Shown: positions 24,488 to 33,245, counted from the first letter of the stretch. The stretch is DNA of 64,000 bases from CBFFRJ01 sp965644225 (GCF_965644225.1 NZ_CBFFRJ010000005.1:1-64000); one strand, 5' to 3'. Translations and numbers: made by a program. The notes: generated by a model not told the origin, from the sequence alone.

Positions 24488-25501
24488 ATGTCTGAAGGCT
24501 GGAATATTGCCGTCCTGGGCGCCACGGGTGCCGTTGGCGAAGCCTTGCTTGAAACGCTTTCTGCCCGCGAGTTTCCGGTTGGCGAACTGTATGCGCTGGC
24601 ACGCAACGAAAGCGCGGGTGAATCCCTGCGTTATAACGGAAAAACCGTCCGTGTCGAAGATGCGGCCCAGTTTGACTGGACCCAGGTACAGCTGGCGTTT
24701 TTTGTCGCCGGCGCACAGGCTTCTGCGGACTACATTGAAGAGGCGACCAATGCCGGGTGTCTGGTCATCGATACCAGCGGTCTGTTTGCGCTGGAGCCTG
24801 ATGTCCCTCTGGTTGTGCCGGATGTAAACCCGTTCGTCCTTAGCGATTATCGCAACCGCAATATTATTGCCGTGCCTGATGCCCTGACCAGCCAGTTGCT
24901 GACGGCGTTGAAGCCCCTGATCGATGACGGTGGTTTGGCGCGCATTACGGTCACTAACCTGCTGTCGGTGTCGGCGCAGGGTAAACAGGCGGTGGATGCG
25001 CTGGCCGGACAGAGCGCCAAACTGCTCAACGGTATCCCGATCGATGAAGACGATTTCTTTGGCCGTCAACTGGCGTTCAACATGCTGCCGATACTGCCGG
25101 ACAGCGAAGGTGTGGTTCCGGTAGAGCGTCGTCTGGTTGATCAGGTGCGTAAAGTTTTACAGGACGACGGGTTGATTATCTCCGCGAACAGCGTCCGCGC
25201 GCCGGTGTTTTATGGCCACGCACAGATGGTGAACTTCGAAGCGATGCGTCCGCTGGCGGCAGAAGAAGCCCGTGATGCCTTTGCCCGTGGCGAGGACATT
25301 GTGCTCTCGGAAGAGCAGGAGTTCCCGACTCAGGTTGCGGATGCTTCCGGCAGCGCGCATTTGTCCATCGGCTGCGTGCGCAACGATTACGGTATGCCGG
25401 AGCAGGTGCAGTTCTGGTCCGTTGCCGATAATGTCCGTTTCGGCGGCGCGTTGATGTCGGTAAAAATCGCGGAAAAACTGGTGCAGGAGTACCTGTACTG
25501 A
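24488..25501 (+). CDS. usg: Usg, catalytically incomplete paralogue of aspartate-semialdehyde dehydrogenase
   Basis: The 337-residue protein has the ASADH nucleotide-binding start IAVLGATGAVGEALLE and the overall two-domain fold. The region that should hold the catalytic Cys (NC-type motif) reads VPDALTSQLL, so the nucleophile is missing. E. coli Usg is the same in this respect. It is therefore unlikely to act as a dehydrogenase, and its function is unknown. It sits between pdxB and truA and its stop overlaps the truA start (TGATG). Confidence 0.94.
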   Translation: MSEGWNIAVLGATGAVGEALLETLSAREFPVGELYALARNESAGESLRYNGKTVRVEDAAQFDWTQVQLAFFVAGAQASADYIEEATNAGCLVIDTSGLFALEPDVPLVVPDVNPFVLSDYRNRNIIAVPDALTSQLLTALKPLIDDGGLARITVTNLLSVSAQGKQAVDALAGQSAKLLNGIPIDEDDFFGRQLAFNMLPILPDSEGVVPVERRLVDQVRKVLQDDGLIISANSVRAPVFYGHAQMVNFEAMRPLAAEEARDAFARGEDIVLSEEQEFPTQVADASGSAHLSIGCVRNDYGMPEQVQFWSVADNVRFGGALMSVKIAEKLVQEYLY

Positions 25502-26313
25502 TGTCCGATGTTGTTGAAAAGCCGCTGATTAAAATCGCGCTGGGCATTGAATACGACGGGAGCAAGTACTACGGCTGGCAGCGTCAGCATGAGGTGCGTA
25601 GCGTCCAGGAAAAACTGGAGAAAGCGCTCTCTCAGGTGGCGGATGAGCCCATTAACGTCCATTGCGCCGGGCGTACCGATGCCGGGGTGCATGCGACAGG
25701 GCAGGTGGTCCATTTTGAAACCACCGCCGTGCGTAAAGATGCAGCCTGGACATTAGGTGTAAATGCGAATTTACCTGGAGACATTGCGGTTCGTTGGGTG
25801 AAACATGTCCCGGATGATTTCCATGCACGTTTCAGCGCCACGGCACGCCGTTACCGCTACGTCATCTACAATCATCGTCTGCGCCCGGCCGTGCTCGGTC
25901 AGGGGGTGACGCACCACTATCTGCCGCTGGATGCTGACCGCATGCAGCGTGCGGCGCAGTGTTTGCTCGGTGAAAATGATTTCACCTCGTTTCGTGCAGT
26001 GCAGTGCCAGTCGCGCACGCCCTGGCGCTTTATGATGCACATTCAGGTGCAACGATATGGCGCTTACGTCGTGGTCGACATTAAAGCAAATGCCTTTGTA
26101 CACCATATGGTCAGGAATATTGTCGGCAGCCTGCTGGAAGTAGGCGCCGGGAACCAGCCGGAGAGTTGGATAGCAGAGCTACTGGCAGCTAAGGACAGAA
26201 CGCTGGCGGCCGCAACGGCAAAAGCAGAAGGGTTGTATCTCGTCGCCGTGGATTACCCACCGCGTTTCGACCTGCCTGCATTGCCAATGGGTCCGTTGTT
26301 CCTCGCGGACTAG
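25501..26313 (+). CDS. truA: tRNA pseudouridine(38-40) synthase TruA
   Basis: The 270-residue protein has the catalytic Asp60 in CAGRTDAGVHA. Further family motifs are RRYRYVIYN and NAFVHHMVRNIVG. It isomerises U38, U39 and U40 in the anticodon arm of many tRNAs. It overlaps the usg stop by one base, so the two are translationally coupled, and dedA follows 26 bases after it. Confidence 0.97.
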   Translation: MSDVVEKPLIKIALGIEYDGSKYYGWQRQHEVRSVQEKLEKALSQVADEPINVHCAGRTDAGVHATGQVVHFETTAVRKDAAWTLGVNANLPGDIAVRWVKHVPDDFHARFSATARRYRYVIYNHRLRPAVLGQGVTHHYLPLDADRMQRAAQCLLGENDFTSFRAVQCQSRTPWRFMMHIQVQRYGAYVVVDIKANAFVHHMVRNIVGSLLEVGAGNQPESWIAELLAAKDRTLAAATAKAEGLYLVAVDYPPRFDLPALPMGPLFLAD

Positions 26314-26339
26314 TCGCAATCAAACAAGGCTAAGGCAAT

Positions 26340-26999
26340 ATGGACGTCATATACTTTCTTATTGATTTCATCCTGCATATTGATGTGCACCTGGCGGAGC
26401 TGGTGGCGCAGTACGGCATTTGGGTTTACGCGATCCTGTTTCTGATCCTGTTTTGCGAAACAGGGCTGGTGGTCACGCCGTTTTTACCCGGTGATTCTCT
26501 GCTGTTTGTTGCCGGGGCGCTGGCATCGCTGGAGACCAATGACCTTAATGTCCACACGATGGTGTTACTGATGCTGGTCGCGGCGATAGCCGGCGATGCG
26601 GTCAACTACACGATTGGACGGGTGTTTGGCGACAAACTTTTCAGTAATCCCAATTCGAAAATTTTCCGCCGCGCTTATCTCGATAAAACGCATCAGTTTT
26701 ATGAGAAACACGGTGGAAAAACGATTATCCTGGCGCGTTTTGTGCCGATCGTGCGTACTTTTGCGCCTTTCGTCGCCGGAATGGGGCATATGTCCTACCG
26801 TCATTTCGCCATGTTCAACGTGGTGGGGGCGTTCCTGTGGGTGCTGCTGTTTACTTATGCCGGTTACTTCTTCGGTACGCTGCCGGTGGTGCAGGAAAAT
26901 CTTAAGTTGCTGATTGTGGCGATCATCCTGGTGTCTATACTTCCTGGTGTGATTGAAGTTATTCGACATCGTCGGGCGGCAGCGCGACAGGCAAAATAA
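26340..26999 (+). CDS. dedA: DedA family inner membrane protein
   Basis: The 219-residue membrane protein carries DedA-family hallmarks: FCETGLVVTPFLPGDSLLF, with conserved Glu and Asp in re-entrant segments, and the arginine motif ARFVPIVRTFAPFVAG. DedA proteins act in lipid carrier (undecaprenyl phosphate or phospholipid) flipping and support membrane potential and cell division. E. coli DedA has the same length. It lies 103 bases before accD. Confidence 0.95.
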   Translation: MDVIYFLIDFILHIDVHLAELVAQYGIWVYAILFLILFCETGLVVTPFLPGDSLLFVAGALASLETNDLNVHTMVLLMLVAAIAGDAVNYTIGRVFGDKLFSNPNSKIFRRAYLDKTHQFYEKHGGKTIILARFVPIVRTFAPFVAGMGHMSYRHFAMFNVVGAFLWVLLFTYAGYFFGTLPVVQENLKLLIVAIILVSILPGVIEVIRHRRAAARQAK

Positions 27000-27102
27000 G
27001 AACTCATCGGCGGTTCGACCACTTTTTTATCCCAAGTTTCGAACTGTTATGTTTTAATGTGCCCCATTTATGGGCTACCAGGTTCATGTATAAAGGTTAT
27101 CA

Positions 27103-28017
27103 ATGAGCTGGATTGAACGAATCAAAAGCAATATTACCCCCACCCGCAAGGCAAGCATCCCTGAAGGTGTGTGGACGAAATGCGACAGCTGCGGTCAGGT
27201 GCTTTACCGCGCTGAGCTGGAGCGTAACCTTGAGGTCTGCCCTAAGTGTGACCACCACATGCGAATGACAGCGCGTAATCGCCTGCATAGCCTGATGGAC
27301 GAAGGTTCAATGGTGGAACTGGGTAGCGAACTTGAGCCGAAAGATGTGCTCAAATTCCGTGACTCCAAAAAATACAAAGACCGACTGGCGAGCGCGCAAA
27401 AAGAGACCGGCGAGAAAGATGCGCTGGTGGTCATGAAAGGCACTCTGCATGGAATGCCGGTGGTTGCGGCGGCGTTTGAATTCGCCTTTATGGGCGGATC
27501 CATGGGCTCTGTCGTCGGTGCGCGTTTTGTCCGTGCCGTTGAACAGGCGCTGGAAGATAATTGCCCGCTGATCTGCTTCTCTGCTTCCGGCGGCGCGCGT
27601 ATGCAGGAAGCCCTGATGTCGCTGATGCAGATGGCAAAAACCTCTGCTGCGCTGGCGAAAATGCAGGAGCGCGGTTTGCCGTACATCTCCGTGCTCACTG
27701 ACCCGACTATGGGCGGCGTTTCGGCCAGTTTCGCCATGCTGGGCGACCTGAACATCGCGGAACCTAAGGCACTGATTGGTTTTGCCGGTCCGCGCGTTAT
27801 CGAGCAGACCGTGCGTGAAAAACTGCCGCCGGGATTCCAGCGCAGTGAGTTCCTGATTGAGAAGGGCGCGATTGACATGATCGTGCGCCGTGCAGAAATG
27901 CGCTTTAAGCTGGCAAGCGTGCTGGCGAAGCTGACCAATCAGCCTGCGCCGAATCCGGATGCGCCGCGGGAAACCCTGGTGGTGCCGCCGGCGCCGGATC
28001 AGAACGCCGAAGCCTGA
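27103..28017 (+). CDS. accD: Acetyl-CoA carboxylase carboxyltransferase subunit beta AccD
   Basis: The 304-residue protein has a four-Cys zinc ribbon at residues 27, 30, 46 and 49 (CDSC and CPKC). A crotonase-fold carboxyltransferase domain follows, with SASGGARMQE and PTMGGVSASFA forming the acyl-CoA oxyanion pocket. With AccA it moves carboxyl from carboxybiotin to acetyl-CoA, making malonyl-CoA. The length equals E. coli AccD. A hairpin with a T-rich tail separates it from folC. Confidence 0.97.
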   Translation: MSWIERIKSNITPTRKASIPEGVWTKCDSCGQVLYRAELERNLEVCPKCDHHMRMTARNRLHSLMDEGSMVELGSELEPKDVLKFRDSKKYKDRLASAQKETGEKDALVVMKGTLHGMPVVAAAFEFAFMGGSMGSVVGARFVRAVEQALEDNCPLICFSASGGARMQEALMSLMQMAKTSAALAKMQERGLPYISVLTDPTMGGVSASFAMLGDLNIAEPKALIGFAGPRVIEQTVREKLPPGFQRSEFLIEKGAIDMIVRRAEMRFKLASVLAKLTNQPAPNPDAPRETLVVPPAPDQNAEA

Positions 28018-28025
28018 TAATACCG

Positions 28026-28062
28026 AAGGGCAGGGCCATCGCGGCGCTGCCCTTTTGTTTTT
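28026..28062 (+). terminator. Terminator/attenuator between accD and folC
   Basis: AAGGGCAG pairs with CTGCCCTT across a 13-base loop and is followed by TTGTTTTT. Because folC and dedD lie close behind, it probably reduces downstream expression rather than ending it. Confidence 0.7.
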
Positions 28063-28087
28063 ACAACGTCAAAAACCTACGGGCATC

Positions 28088-29356
28088 ATGGAAATTAAAC
28101 GCAATTTGCAAGCCACGTCGCCCCTCGCTGCGTGGCTTTCTTATCTGGAAAACCTGCACAGTAAAACCATCGACCTGGGCCTTGAACGCGTAAGCCAGGT
28201 GGCGGCGCGTCTTGACGTGCTCCATCCTGCGCCCTTTGTTTTTACCGTTGCCGGAACCAACGGCAAAGGTACGACCTGCCGTACTCTCGAATCCATTCTG
28301 CTGGCCGCCGGTTTCAGGGTCGGCGTGTACAGTTCGCCTCATCTGGTGCGCTACACTGAGCGCGTGCGTATCCAGAATGCTGAGCTTGCCGAAAGCGAGC
28401 ACACCCGTTCGTTTGCGCAAATCGAGGCGCTGCGCGGTGAAACTTCGCTGACCTATTTTGAGTACGGCACCCTCTCCGCACTGTGGCTGTTTAAACAGGC
28501 GCAAGTCGATGTGGTTATCCTGGAAGTCGGTTTAGGCGGGCGTCTGGATGCCACCAACCTGGTCGATGCGGACGTGGCCGTTGTCACCAGCATTGCCCTT
28601 GATCACACTGACTGGCTGGGGCCGGATCGCGAAAGCATCGGTCGTGAAAAAGCGGGCGTGTTCCGGGCTGGCGTACCTGCGGTTGTGGGTGAAAGTGATA
28701 TGCCGCAGAGCATTGCCGATGTGGCCAATGAGAAGGGCGCACAGCTTTTGCGCCGTGGCGTTGACTGGCAGTACGAGGTTACGGGCGACAGCTGGCGCTT
28801 TACGGATGCTAACGGCACGCTTACCGGGCTGCCGCTGCCTCAGGTCCCGCAGCCTAACGCGGCGACCGCCCTGGCAGCACTGCGCGCCAGCGGTTTAAAC
28901 GTCAGCGAGCAGGCTATTCGGGAAGGTATTGCCACGGCGATTTTGCCAGGGCGCTTCCAGATTGTGCGCGAAAATCCGCGCGTGATTCTGGATGTGGCGC
29001 ATAATCCTCATGCGGCGGCTTATCTGGCTTGCCGCCTCGGCGCAGAAGATAAAAAAGGGCGCGTGTTAGGGGTTATCGGCATGCTGCATGATAAAGACAT
29101 CGCCGGAACGCTTGCCTGTCTGGAGCCGGTGGTTGATAGCTGGTATTGTGCCCCTCTGGAAGGACCGCGCGGCGCGACGGCGGAACAATTGATGGCGCAC
29201 CTGCCTGCGGGTATGGCGTATCAGGATGTGGCCTCAGCCTGGCATGCCGCGATGGCGCAAGCGAAGACTGAAGATACGGTGCTGGTGTGTGGTTCATTCC
29301 ACACGGTGGCGCATGTCATGGAAGCGATGGACGCGGGGAGAGCCGGTGGCGAGTAA
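28088..29356 (+). CDS. folC: Dihydrofolate synthase/folylpolyglutamate synthase FolC
   Basis: The 422-residue Mur-ligase-family enzyme has the ATP-binding loop VAGTNGKGTTCRT. EVGLGGRLDATN and SIALDHTDWLG follow, then the C-terminal-domain sequence DVAHNPHAA. It adds Glu to dihydropteroate and then extends the polyglutamate tail. The ATG at 28088 (MEIKRNLQ) gives E. coli length; earlier in-frame codons would overlap accD. Its last 11 bases overlap the GTG start of dedD. Confidence 0.96.
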   Translation: MEIKRNLQATSPLAAWLSYLENLHSKTIDLGLERVSQVAARLDVLHPAPFVFTVAGTNGKGTTCRTLESILLAAGFRVGVYSSPHLVRYTERVRIQNAELAESEHTRSFAQIEALRGETSLTYFEYGTLSALWLFKQAQVDVVILEVGLGGRLDATNLVDADVAVVTSIALDHTDWLGPDRESIGREKAGVFRAGVPAVVGESDMPQSIADVANEKGAQLLRRGVDWQYEVTGDSWRFTDANGTLTGLPLPQVPQPNAATALAALRASGLNVSEQAIREGIATAILPGRFQIVRENPRVILDVAHNPHAAAYLACRLGAEDKKGRVLGVIGMLHDKDIAGTLACLEPVVDSWYCAPLEGPRGATAEQLMAHLPAGMAYQDVASAWHAAMAQAKTEDTVLVCGSFHTVAHVMEAMDAGRAGGE

Positions 29357-30026
29357 GTTTCAGAACCGATTAATGGGTACCATTGTACTGGTCGCGCTCG
29401 GGGTGATTATTCTCCCGGGACTGCTCGACGGGCAAAAAAAACATTATCAGGATGAGTTTGCCGCAATCCCGCTGGTCCCAAAACCTGGCGATCGCGATGA
29501 GCCGGATATGATGCCTGCTGCAACCCAGGCTCTGCCGGCTCAGCCGCCGGAAGGGGCGGCAGAAGAAGTTCAGGCCGGGGATGCGGCAGCGCCATCGCTG
29601 GATGCATCGCGCCAGGCCGCCAGCGGGGCGACAAATCCTGAGATAACCACACCCGCACGTACCGAACAGCCTAAGGCCGTTGAAAAACCGCAGCCGAAGC
29701 CGCAGCCAGCCAAACCCGTTGAACAAGTGGCGACAACGCCGCCTGCCGTTGAGCAACCTGTGGCTGAAAAACCCGCGCCGACAGGAAAAGCCTACGTTGT
29801 GCAACTGGGGGCGCTTAAGAACGCCGATAAGGTGACAGAGATTGTTGGCAAACTGCGTGGCGCCGGGTATCGCGTTTATACGTCGCCGACCACTCCGGTG
29901 CCGGGTAAAATCACCCGTATTCTGGTTGGGCCGGATGCGTCGAGAGATAAGCTCAAAGGTTCGCTGGAAGAGTTGAAGCAGATTTCTGGTCTTAACGGCG
30001 TGGTGATGAATTACAGCGCTAACTAG
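29346..30026 (+). CDS. dedD: Cell division SPOR-domain protein DedD
   Basis: The 226-residue protein has a short cytoplasmic N terminus, one membrane helix (GTIVLVALGVIILPGLL) and a long proline/alanine/glutamate-rich periplasmic linker. A C-terminal SPOR domain begins near AYVVQLGALKNADK. SPOR domains bind denuded glycan strands at the septum, and DedD supports FtsN-dependent septal synthesis. The GTG start at 29346 (VASKFQNR) overlaps folC and matches the E. coli start. The linker is the most variable part, as expected. Confidence 0.95.
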   Translation: MASKFQNRLMGTIVLVALGVIILPGLLDGQKKHYQDEFAAIPLVPKPGDRDEPDMMPAATQALPAQPPEGAAEEVQAGDAAAPSLDASRQAASGATNPEITTPARTEQPKAVEKPQPKPQPAKPVEQVATTPPAVEQPVAEKPAPTGKAYVVQLGALKNADKVTEIVGKLRGAGYRVYTSPTTPVPGKITRILVGPDASRDKLKGSLEELKQISGLNGVVMNYSAN

Positions 30027-30040
30027 TGTGCGGTTTGCGC

Positions 30041-30063
30041 CCCTCTCCCCTTTGGGGAGAGGG
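30041..30063. repeat. CCCTCTCCCC/GGGGAGAGGG intergenic hairpin repeat
   Basis: A perfect 10-base stem with a TTT loop is followed by CCGGGGTGAGGG. This is the widely scattered proteobacterial repeat with core GGGGAGAGGG and a GGTGAGGG tail. It lies between dedD and its terminator. A shorter relative is at 15674-15695. Confidence 0.65.
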
Positions 30064-30121
30064 CCGGGGTGAGGGTGTAAAATAAGAATGCAAAAACACG
30101 CCCGAAGAGGCTAAAAAAGCG

Positions 30122-30157
30122 ATGGCGTTGAATGTTTTTTCAGCGCCATTTTTATTT
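30122..30157 (+). terminator. Terminator upstream of cvpA
   Basis: ATGGCG-TTGAA pairs with TTCA-GCGCCAT around a short T-rich loop and is followed by TTTTTATTT. It ends the dedD transcript before the PurR-controlled promoter. Confidence 0.8.
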
Positions 30158-30178
30158 ACGCGCGGGAAGGAAATCCCT

Positions 30179-30194
30179 ACGCAAACGTTTTCTT
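30179..30194 (+). promoter_or_regulatory. PurR operator of cvpA-purF-ubiX
   Basis: ACGCAAACGTTTTCTT matches the PurR consensus (ACGCAAACGTTTGCGT) perfectly through the first half and the centre. It lies about 57 bases before cvpA, overlapping a likely promoter whose -10 may be TAGAAT at about 30202. PurR represses purF when hypoxanthine or guanine is present. Confidence 0.85.
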
Positions 30195-30250
30195 TTTCTG
30201 TTAGAATTCGCCCCGAACTGGACGGCAGGGCGTTTAATCGTGGGACACAT

Positions 30251-30739
30251 ATGGTCTGGATTGATTACGCCATCATCGCGGTGATTGGTTTTTCCTGTTT
30301 GGTAAGCCTTATCCGTGGCTTTGTTCGTGAAGCGTTATCGCTGGTGACATGGGGCTGTGCCTTCTTTGTCGCCAGTCATTACTACACTTACCTGTCAGTC
30401 TGGTTCACGGGCTTTGAAGATGAACTGGTTCGCAACGGAATCGCCATTGCGGTGCTGTTCATTGCGACACTGATTGTTGGCGCTATTGTCAATTACGTAA
30501 TAGGCCAGCTTGTGGAAAAAACCGGCCTGTCGGGTACAGACAGGGTGTTGGGGATCTGTTTTGGCGCGCTGCGCGGTGTGCTGATCGTCGCCGCCATTCT
30601 GTTCTTCCTTGATACCTTTACGGGCCTGTCGAAAAGTGATGACTGGCAGAAATCGCAGTTTATCCCGCAATTCAGTTTCATCATCAGATGGTTCTTTGAC
30701 TATCTGCAAAGTTCGTCGAGTTTCTTGCCCAGGGTATAA
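30251..30739 (+). CDS. cvpA: CvpA family inner membrane protein
   Basis: The 162-residue protein has about four membrane helices and starts MVWIDYAIIAVIGFS, with the CvpA-family segment SLIRGFVREALSL. It is needed for colicin V production and envelope resilience in E. coli, although its biochemical role is unclear. I chose the ATG at 30251; an upstream in-frame start would cover the PurR operator and the promoter. It is the first gene of the PurR-controlled unit, 33 bases before purF. Confidence 0.95.
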   Translation: MVWIDYAIIAVIGFSCLVSLIRGFVREALSLVTWGCAFFVASHYYTYLSVWFTGFEDELVRNGIAIAVLFIATLIVGAIVNYVIGQLVEKTGLSGTDRVLGICFGALRGVLIVAAILFFLDTFTGLSKSDDWQKSQFIPQFSFIIRWFFDYLQSSSSFLPRV

Positions 30740-30772
30740 GCTCTGAGATGTGGCTTAACGAGGAAAAGACGT

Positions 30773-32290
30773 ATGTGCGGTATTGTCGGTATCGCCGGTT
30801 TTACACCGGTCAACCAGTCGATTTATGACGCGTTATCGGTGCTTCAGCACCGTGGCCAGGATGCTGCTGGCATCATTACTATTGATGCGAATAATTGTTT
30901 CCGTCTGCGTAAAGCAAATGGCATGGTCAACGATGTTTTCGAAGCCCGCCATATGCAGCGTCTGCAAGGGAACATGGGTATCGGTCATGTGCGTTATCCG
31001 ACCGCAGGGAGTTCCAGCGCGTCTGAGGCACAGCCTTTTTACGTCAACTCCCCTTATGGCATCACGCTTGCCCACAATGGCAACCTGACGAATGCCCATG
31101 AGCTGCGCGCGAAATTGTTTGAAGAAAAGCGCCGTCACATCAACACCACCTCCGATTCAGAAATCCTGCTCAATATTTTCGCCAGCGAGCTGGATAACTT
31201 CCGTCACTATCCGCTGGAAGCAGACAATGTTTTCGCAGCGGTTGCGGCAACGAACCGTCAGATCCGTGGGGCCTACGCCTGTGTGGCGATGATTATCGGC
31301 CACGGTATGGTTGCCTTCCGCGATCCGAACGGTATTCGCCCCCTGGTGCTGGGTAAACGCGATCTCGGTGATGGTCGTACCGAATACATGATGGCGTCAG
31401 AAAGCGTTGCCCTTGATACGCTGGGCTTCGAATTCCTGCGTGATATCGCACCGGGTGAAGCGGTATACGTGACGGAGAAAGGTCAGCTGTTTACCCGCCA
31501 GTGCGCGGATAACCCGGTCAGCAACCCGTGCCTGTTCGAGTACGTCTATTTTGCCCGTCCGGACTCCTTTATCGACAAAATTTCCGTCTACAGTGCGCGT
31601 GTCAATATGGGTACTAAACTTGGCGAGAAAATTGCGCGTGAATGGGAAGATCTGGAAATCGACGTGGTTATCCCGATCCCGGAAACCTCCTGTGATATCG
31701 CCCTGGAAATGGCGCGTATCCTCGGCAAACCTTATCGTCAGGGGTTTGTGAAAAACCGTTACGTCGGTCGTACCTTTATCATGCCGGGTCAGCAGTTACG
31801 GCGTAAATCGGTGCGTCGTAAACTGAACGCCAACCGTGCTGAGTTCCGTGGTAAGAATGTCCTGCTGGTGGATGACTCTATCGTTCGCGGCACCACGTCG
31901 GAGCAGATTATTGAGATGGCGCGTGAAGCCGGGGCGAAGAAAGTGTATCTGGCCTCTGCAGCGCCGGAGATCCGCTTCCCTAACGTGTACGGCATTGATA
32001 TGCCGACCGCGAATGAGCTGATTGCCCACGGTCGGGAAGTTGACGAAATCCGCCAGATTATCGGTGCCGATGCGCTCATCTTCCAGGATCTTAACGATCT
32101 GATTGACGCCGTCCGTGCAGAAAACCCGGATATCCAGCAGTTCGAATGCTCGGTCTTCAACGGGATTTATGTCACCAAAGACGTGAACCAGCAATACCTC
32201 GATTATCTCGATTCCCTGCGTAATGACGATGCCAAAGCCGTCCAGCTTCAGAACGAAGTGGAAAGCTTAGAAATGCATAACGAAGGTTAA
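30773..32290 (+). CDS. purF: Amidophosphoribosyltransferase PurF
   Basis: The 505-residue enzyme begins MCGIVGIAG; removal of Met exposes the catalytic Cys of the Ntn-type glutaminase. The C-terminal phosphoribosyltransferase domain has the PRPP loop VLLVDDSIVRGTTS. It makes 5-phosphoribosylamine from PRPP and glutamine, the first committed step of purine synthesis. Its length equals E. coli PurF. It lies downstream of the PurR box with cvpA. Confidence 0.98.
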   Translation: MCGIVGIAGFTPVNQSIYDALSVLQHRGQDAAGIITIDANNCFRLRKANGMVNDVFEARHMQRLQGNMGIGHVRYPTAGSSSASEAQPFYVNSPYGITLAHNGNLTNAHELRAKLFEEKRRHINTTSDSEILLNIFASELDNFRHYPLEADNVFAAVAATNRQIRGAYACVAMIIGHGMVAFRDPNGIRPLVLGKRDLGDGRTEYMMASESVALDTLGFEFLRDIAPGEAVYVTEKGQLFTRQCADNPVSNPCLFEYVYFARPDSFIDKISVYSARVNMGTKLGEKIAREWEDLEIDVVIPIPETSCDIALEMARILGKPYRQGFVKNRYVGRTFIMPGQQLRRKSVRRKLNANRAEFRGKNVLLVDDSIVRGTTSEQIIEMAREAGAKKVYLASAAPEIRFPNVYGIDMPTANELIAHGREVDEIRQIIGADALIFQDLNDLIDAVRAENPDIQQFECSVFNGIYVTKDVNQQYLDYLDSLRNDDAKAVQLQNEVESLEMHNEG

Positions 32291-32300
32291 TCTGCCTTTA

Positions 32301-32328
32301 AGCGCCCTCTGCTGGTTGGGAGGGCGCT
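32301..32328 (+). terminator. Hairpin between purF and ubiX
   Basis: AGCGCCCTC pairs perfectly with GAGGGCGCT around a 10-base loop. No T run follows, so it may be an RNA stabiliser or processing site that lowers ubiX expression rather than a full terminator. Confidence 0.5.
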
Positions 32329-32392
32329 CATCAGTTGCAACTCCCTCCAGATTCCGGCAAAGTCTGCCTCAGTGTGAACAAAGGCGACAGTT

Positions 32393-32974
32393 ATGAAACG
32401 ACTCATTGTGGGGATCTCAGGCGCCAGCGGCGCGATTTATGGCGTGCGCTTGTTGCAGGTATTGCGCGACGTGGCAGAGGTTGAAACCCATCTGGTGATG
32501 AGCCCGGCCGCCCGTCAGACGCTCTCTCTTGAAACCAGCCTGACCCTGCGTGATGTGCAGTCGCTGGCTGATGTGGTTCACGATGTTCGCGATATTGCGG
32601 CCAGCATCTCGTCAGGCTCGTTTAAAACCGCTGGCATGGTTATCCTGCCCTGCTCAATCAAAACCCTCTCCGGCATTGTGCACAGCTATACCGACAGCCT
32701 GCTCACCCGCGCAGCGGATGTGGTGCTAAAAGAGCGCCGTCCGCTGGTGCTGTGCGTGCGTGAAACGCCACTGCACCTTGGTCATTTGCGCTTAATGACC
32801 CAGGCGGCCGAGCTGGGCGCGGTGATCATGCCGCCTGTCCCGGCTTTCTATCACAACCCGCAATCCCTTGATGATGTTATTAATCAGACCGTAAACCGCG
32901 TTACCGATCAGTTCGATATTGATCTGCCAACGGATCTATTCACCCGCTGGCAGGGGGCTAACGCCACAAAATAG
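32393..32974 (+). CDS. ubiX: Flavin prenyltransferase UbiX
   Basis: The 193-residue flavoprotein has the N-terminal FMN-binding GISGASGAIYGVRLL, the SSGSFKTAGMVILPCS segment and the conserved RETPLHLGHLR. It joins dimethylallyl phosphate to FMN, producing the prenylated cofactor used by the UbiD decarboxylase in ubiquinone synthesis. It is slightly longer than E. coli UbiX at the C terminus. It closes the cvpA-purF-ubiX unit, and a good terminator follows. Confidence 0.96.
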   Translation: MKRLIVGISGASGAIYGVRLLQVLRDVAEVETHLVMSPAARQTLSLETSLTLRDVQSLADVVHDVRDIAASISSGSFKTAGMVILPCSIKTLSGIVHSYTDSLLTRAADVVLKERRPLVLCVRETPLHLGHLRLMTQAAELGAVIMPPVPAFYHNPQSLDDVINQTVNRVTDQFDIDLPTDLFTRWQGANATK

Positions 32975-32990
32975 TGCGCTGTGGCGGCGG

Positions 32991-33013
32991 ATGCCCTTTT
33001 ACAGGGCATTTTT
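32991..33013 (+). terminator. Terminator of ubiX
   Basis: ATGCCC pairs with GGGCAT around a 7-base loop, followed by TTTTT. Confidence 0.82.
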
Positions 33014-33093
33014 GGAAGCCTGATCATATCCTCAACATTTAATTCCTTTTTTACCTTGTTAACACTCTGGTTCGTTCGGCCGACCTGCTATCT

Positions 33094-33110
33094 TTCACCA
33101 CTAAGGTGAA
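33094..33110 (+). promoter_or_regulatory. Possible NtrC site upstream of argT
   Basis: TTCACC and GGTGAA form an inverted repeat with a 5-base spacer, resembling the NtrC consensus (GCACC-N6-GGTGC) but one base shorter. It lies about 70 bases upstream of the sigma-54 promoter match, a usual enhancer distance. Confidence 0.35.
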
Positions 33111-33163
33111 CTTGCAACCTTTCATTAACATATTTAACGCTTATGTTTTTTCGCGCGACGAAA

Positions 33164-33182
33164 CTGGCATAAGACGTGCAAG
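33164..33182 (+). promoter_or_regulatory. Sigma-54 promoter of argT
   Basis: CTGGCATAAGACGTGCA has the invariant GG and GC of a -24/-12 promoter with exactly 10 bases between them and matching flanks. The argT promoter of Salmonella is known to be nitrogen-regulated. The start of argT lies about 65 bases downstream. Confidence 0.68.
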
Positions 33183-33245
33183 GAAACAGTCAGCAACACA
33201 CAACACAACGCACGATAATAAAATCAGAACACTTGAGGGTATTGT

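Noticed and set aside
24488..25501. Annotating usg as aspartate-semialdehyde dehydrogenase
   Set aside because: The fold matches, but the catalytic Cys motif is absent, so the enzyme name would mislead.
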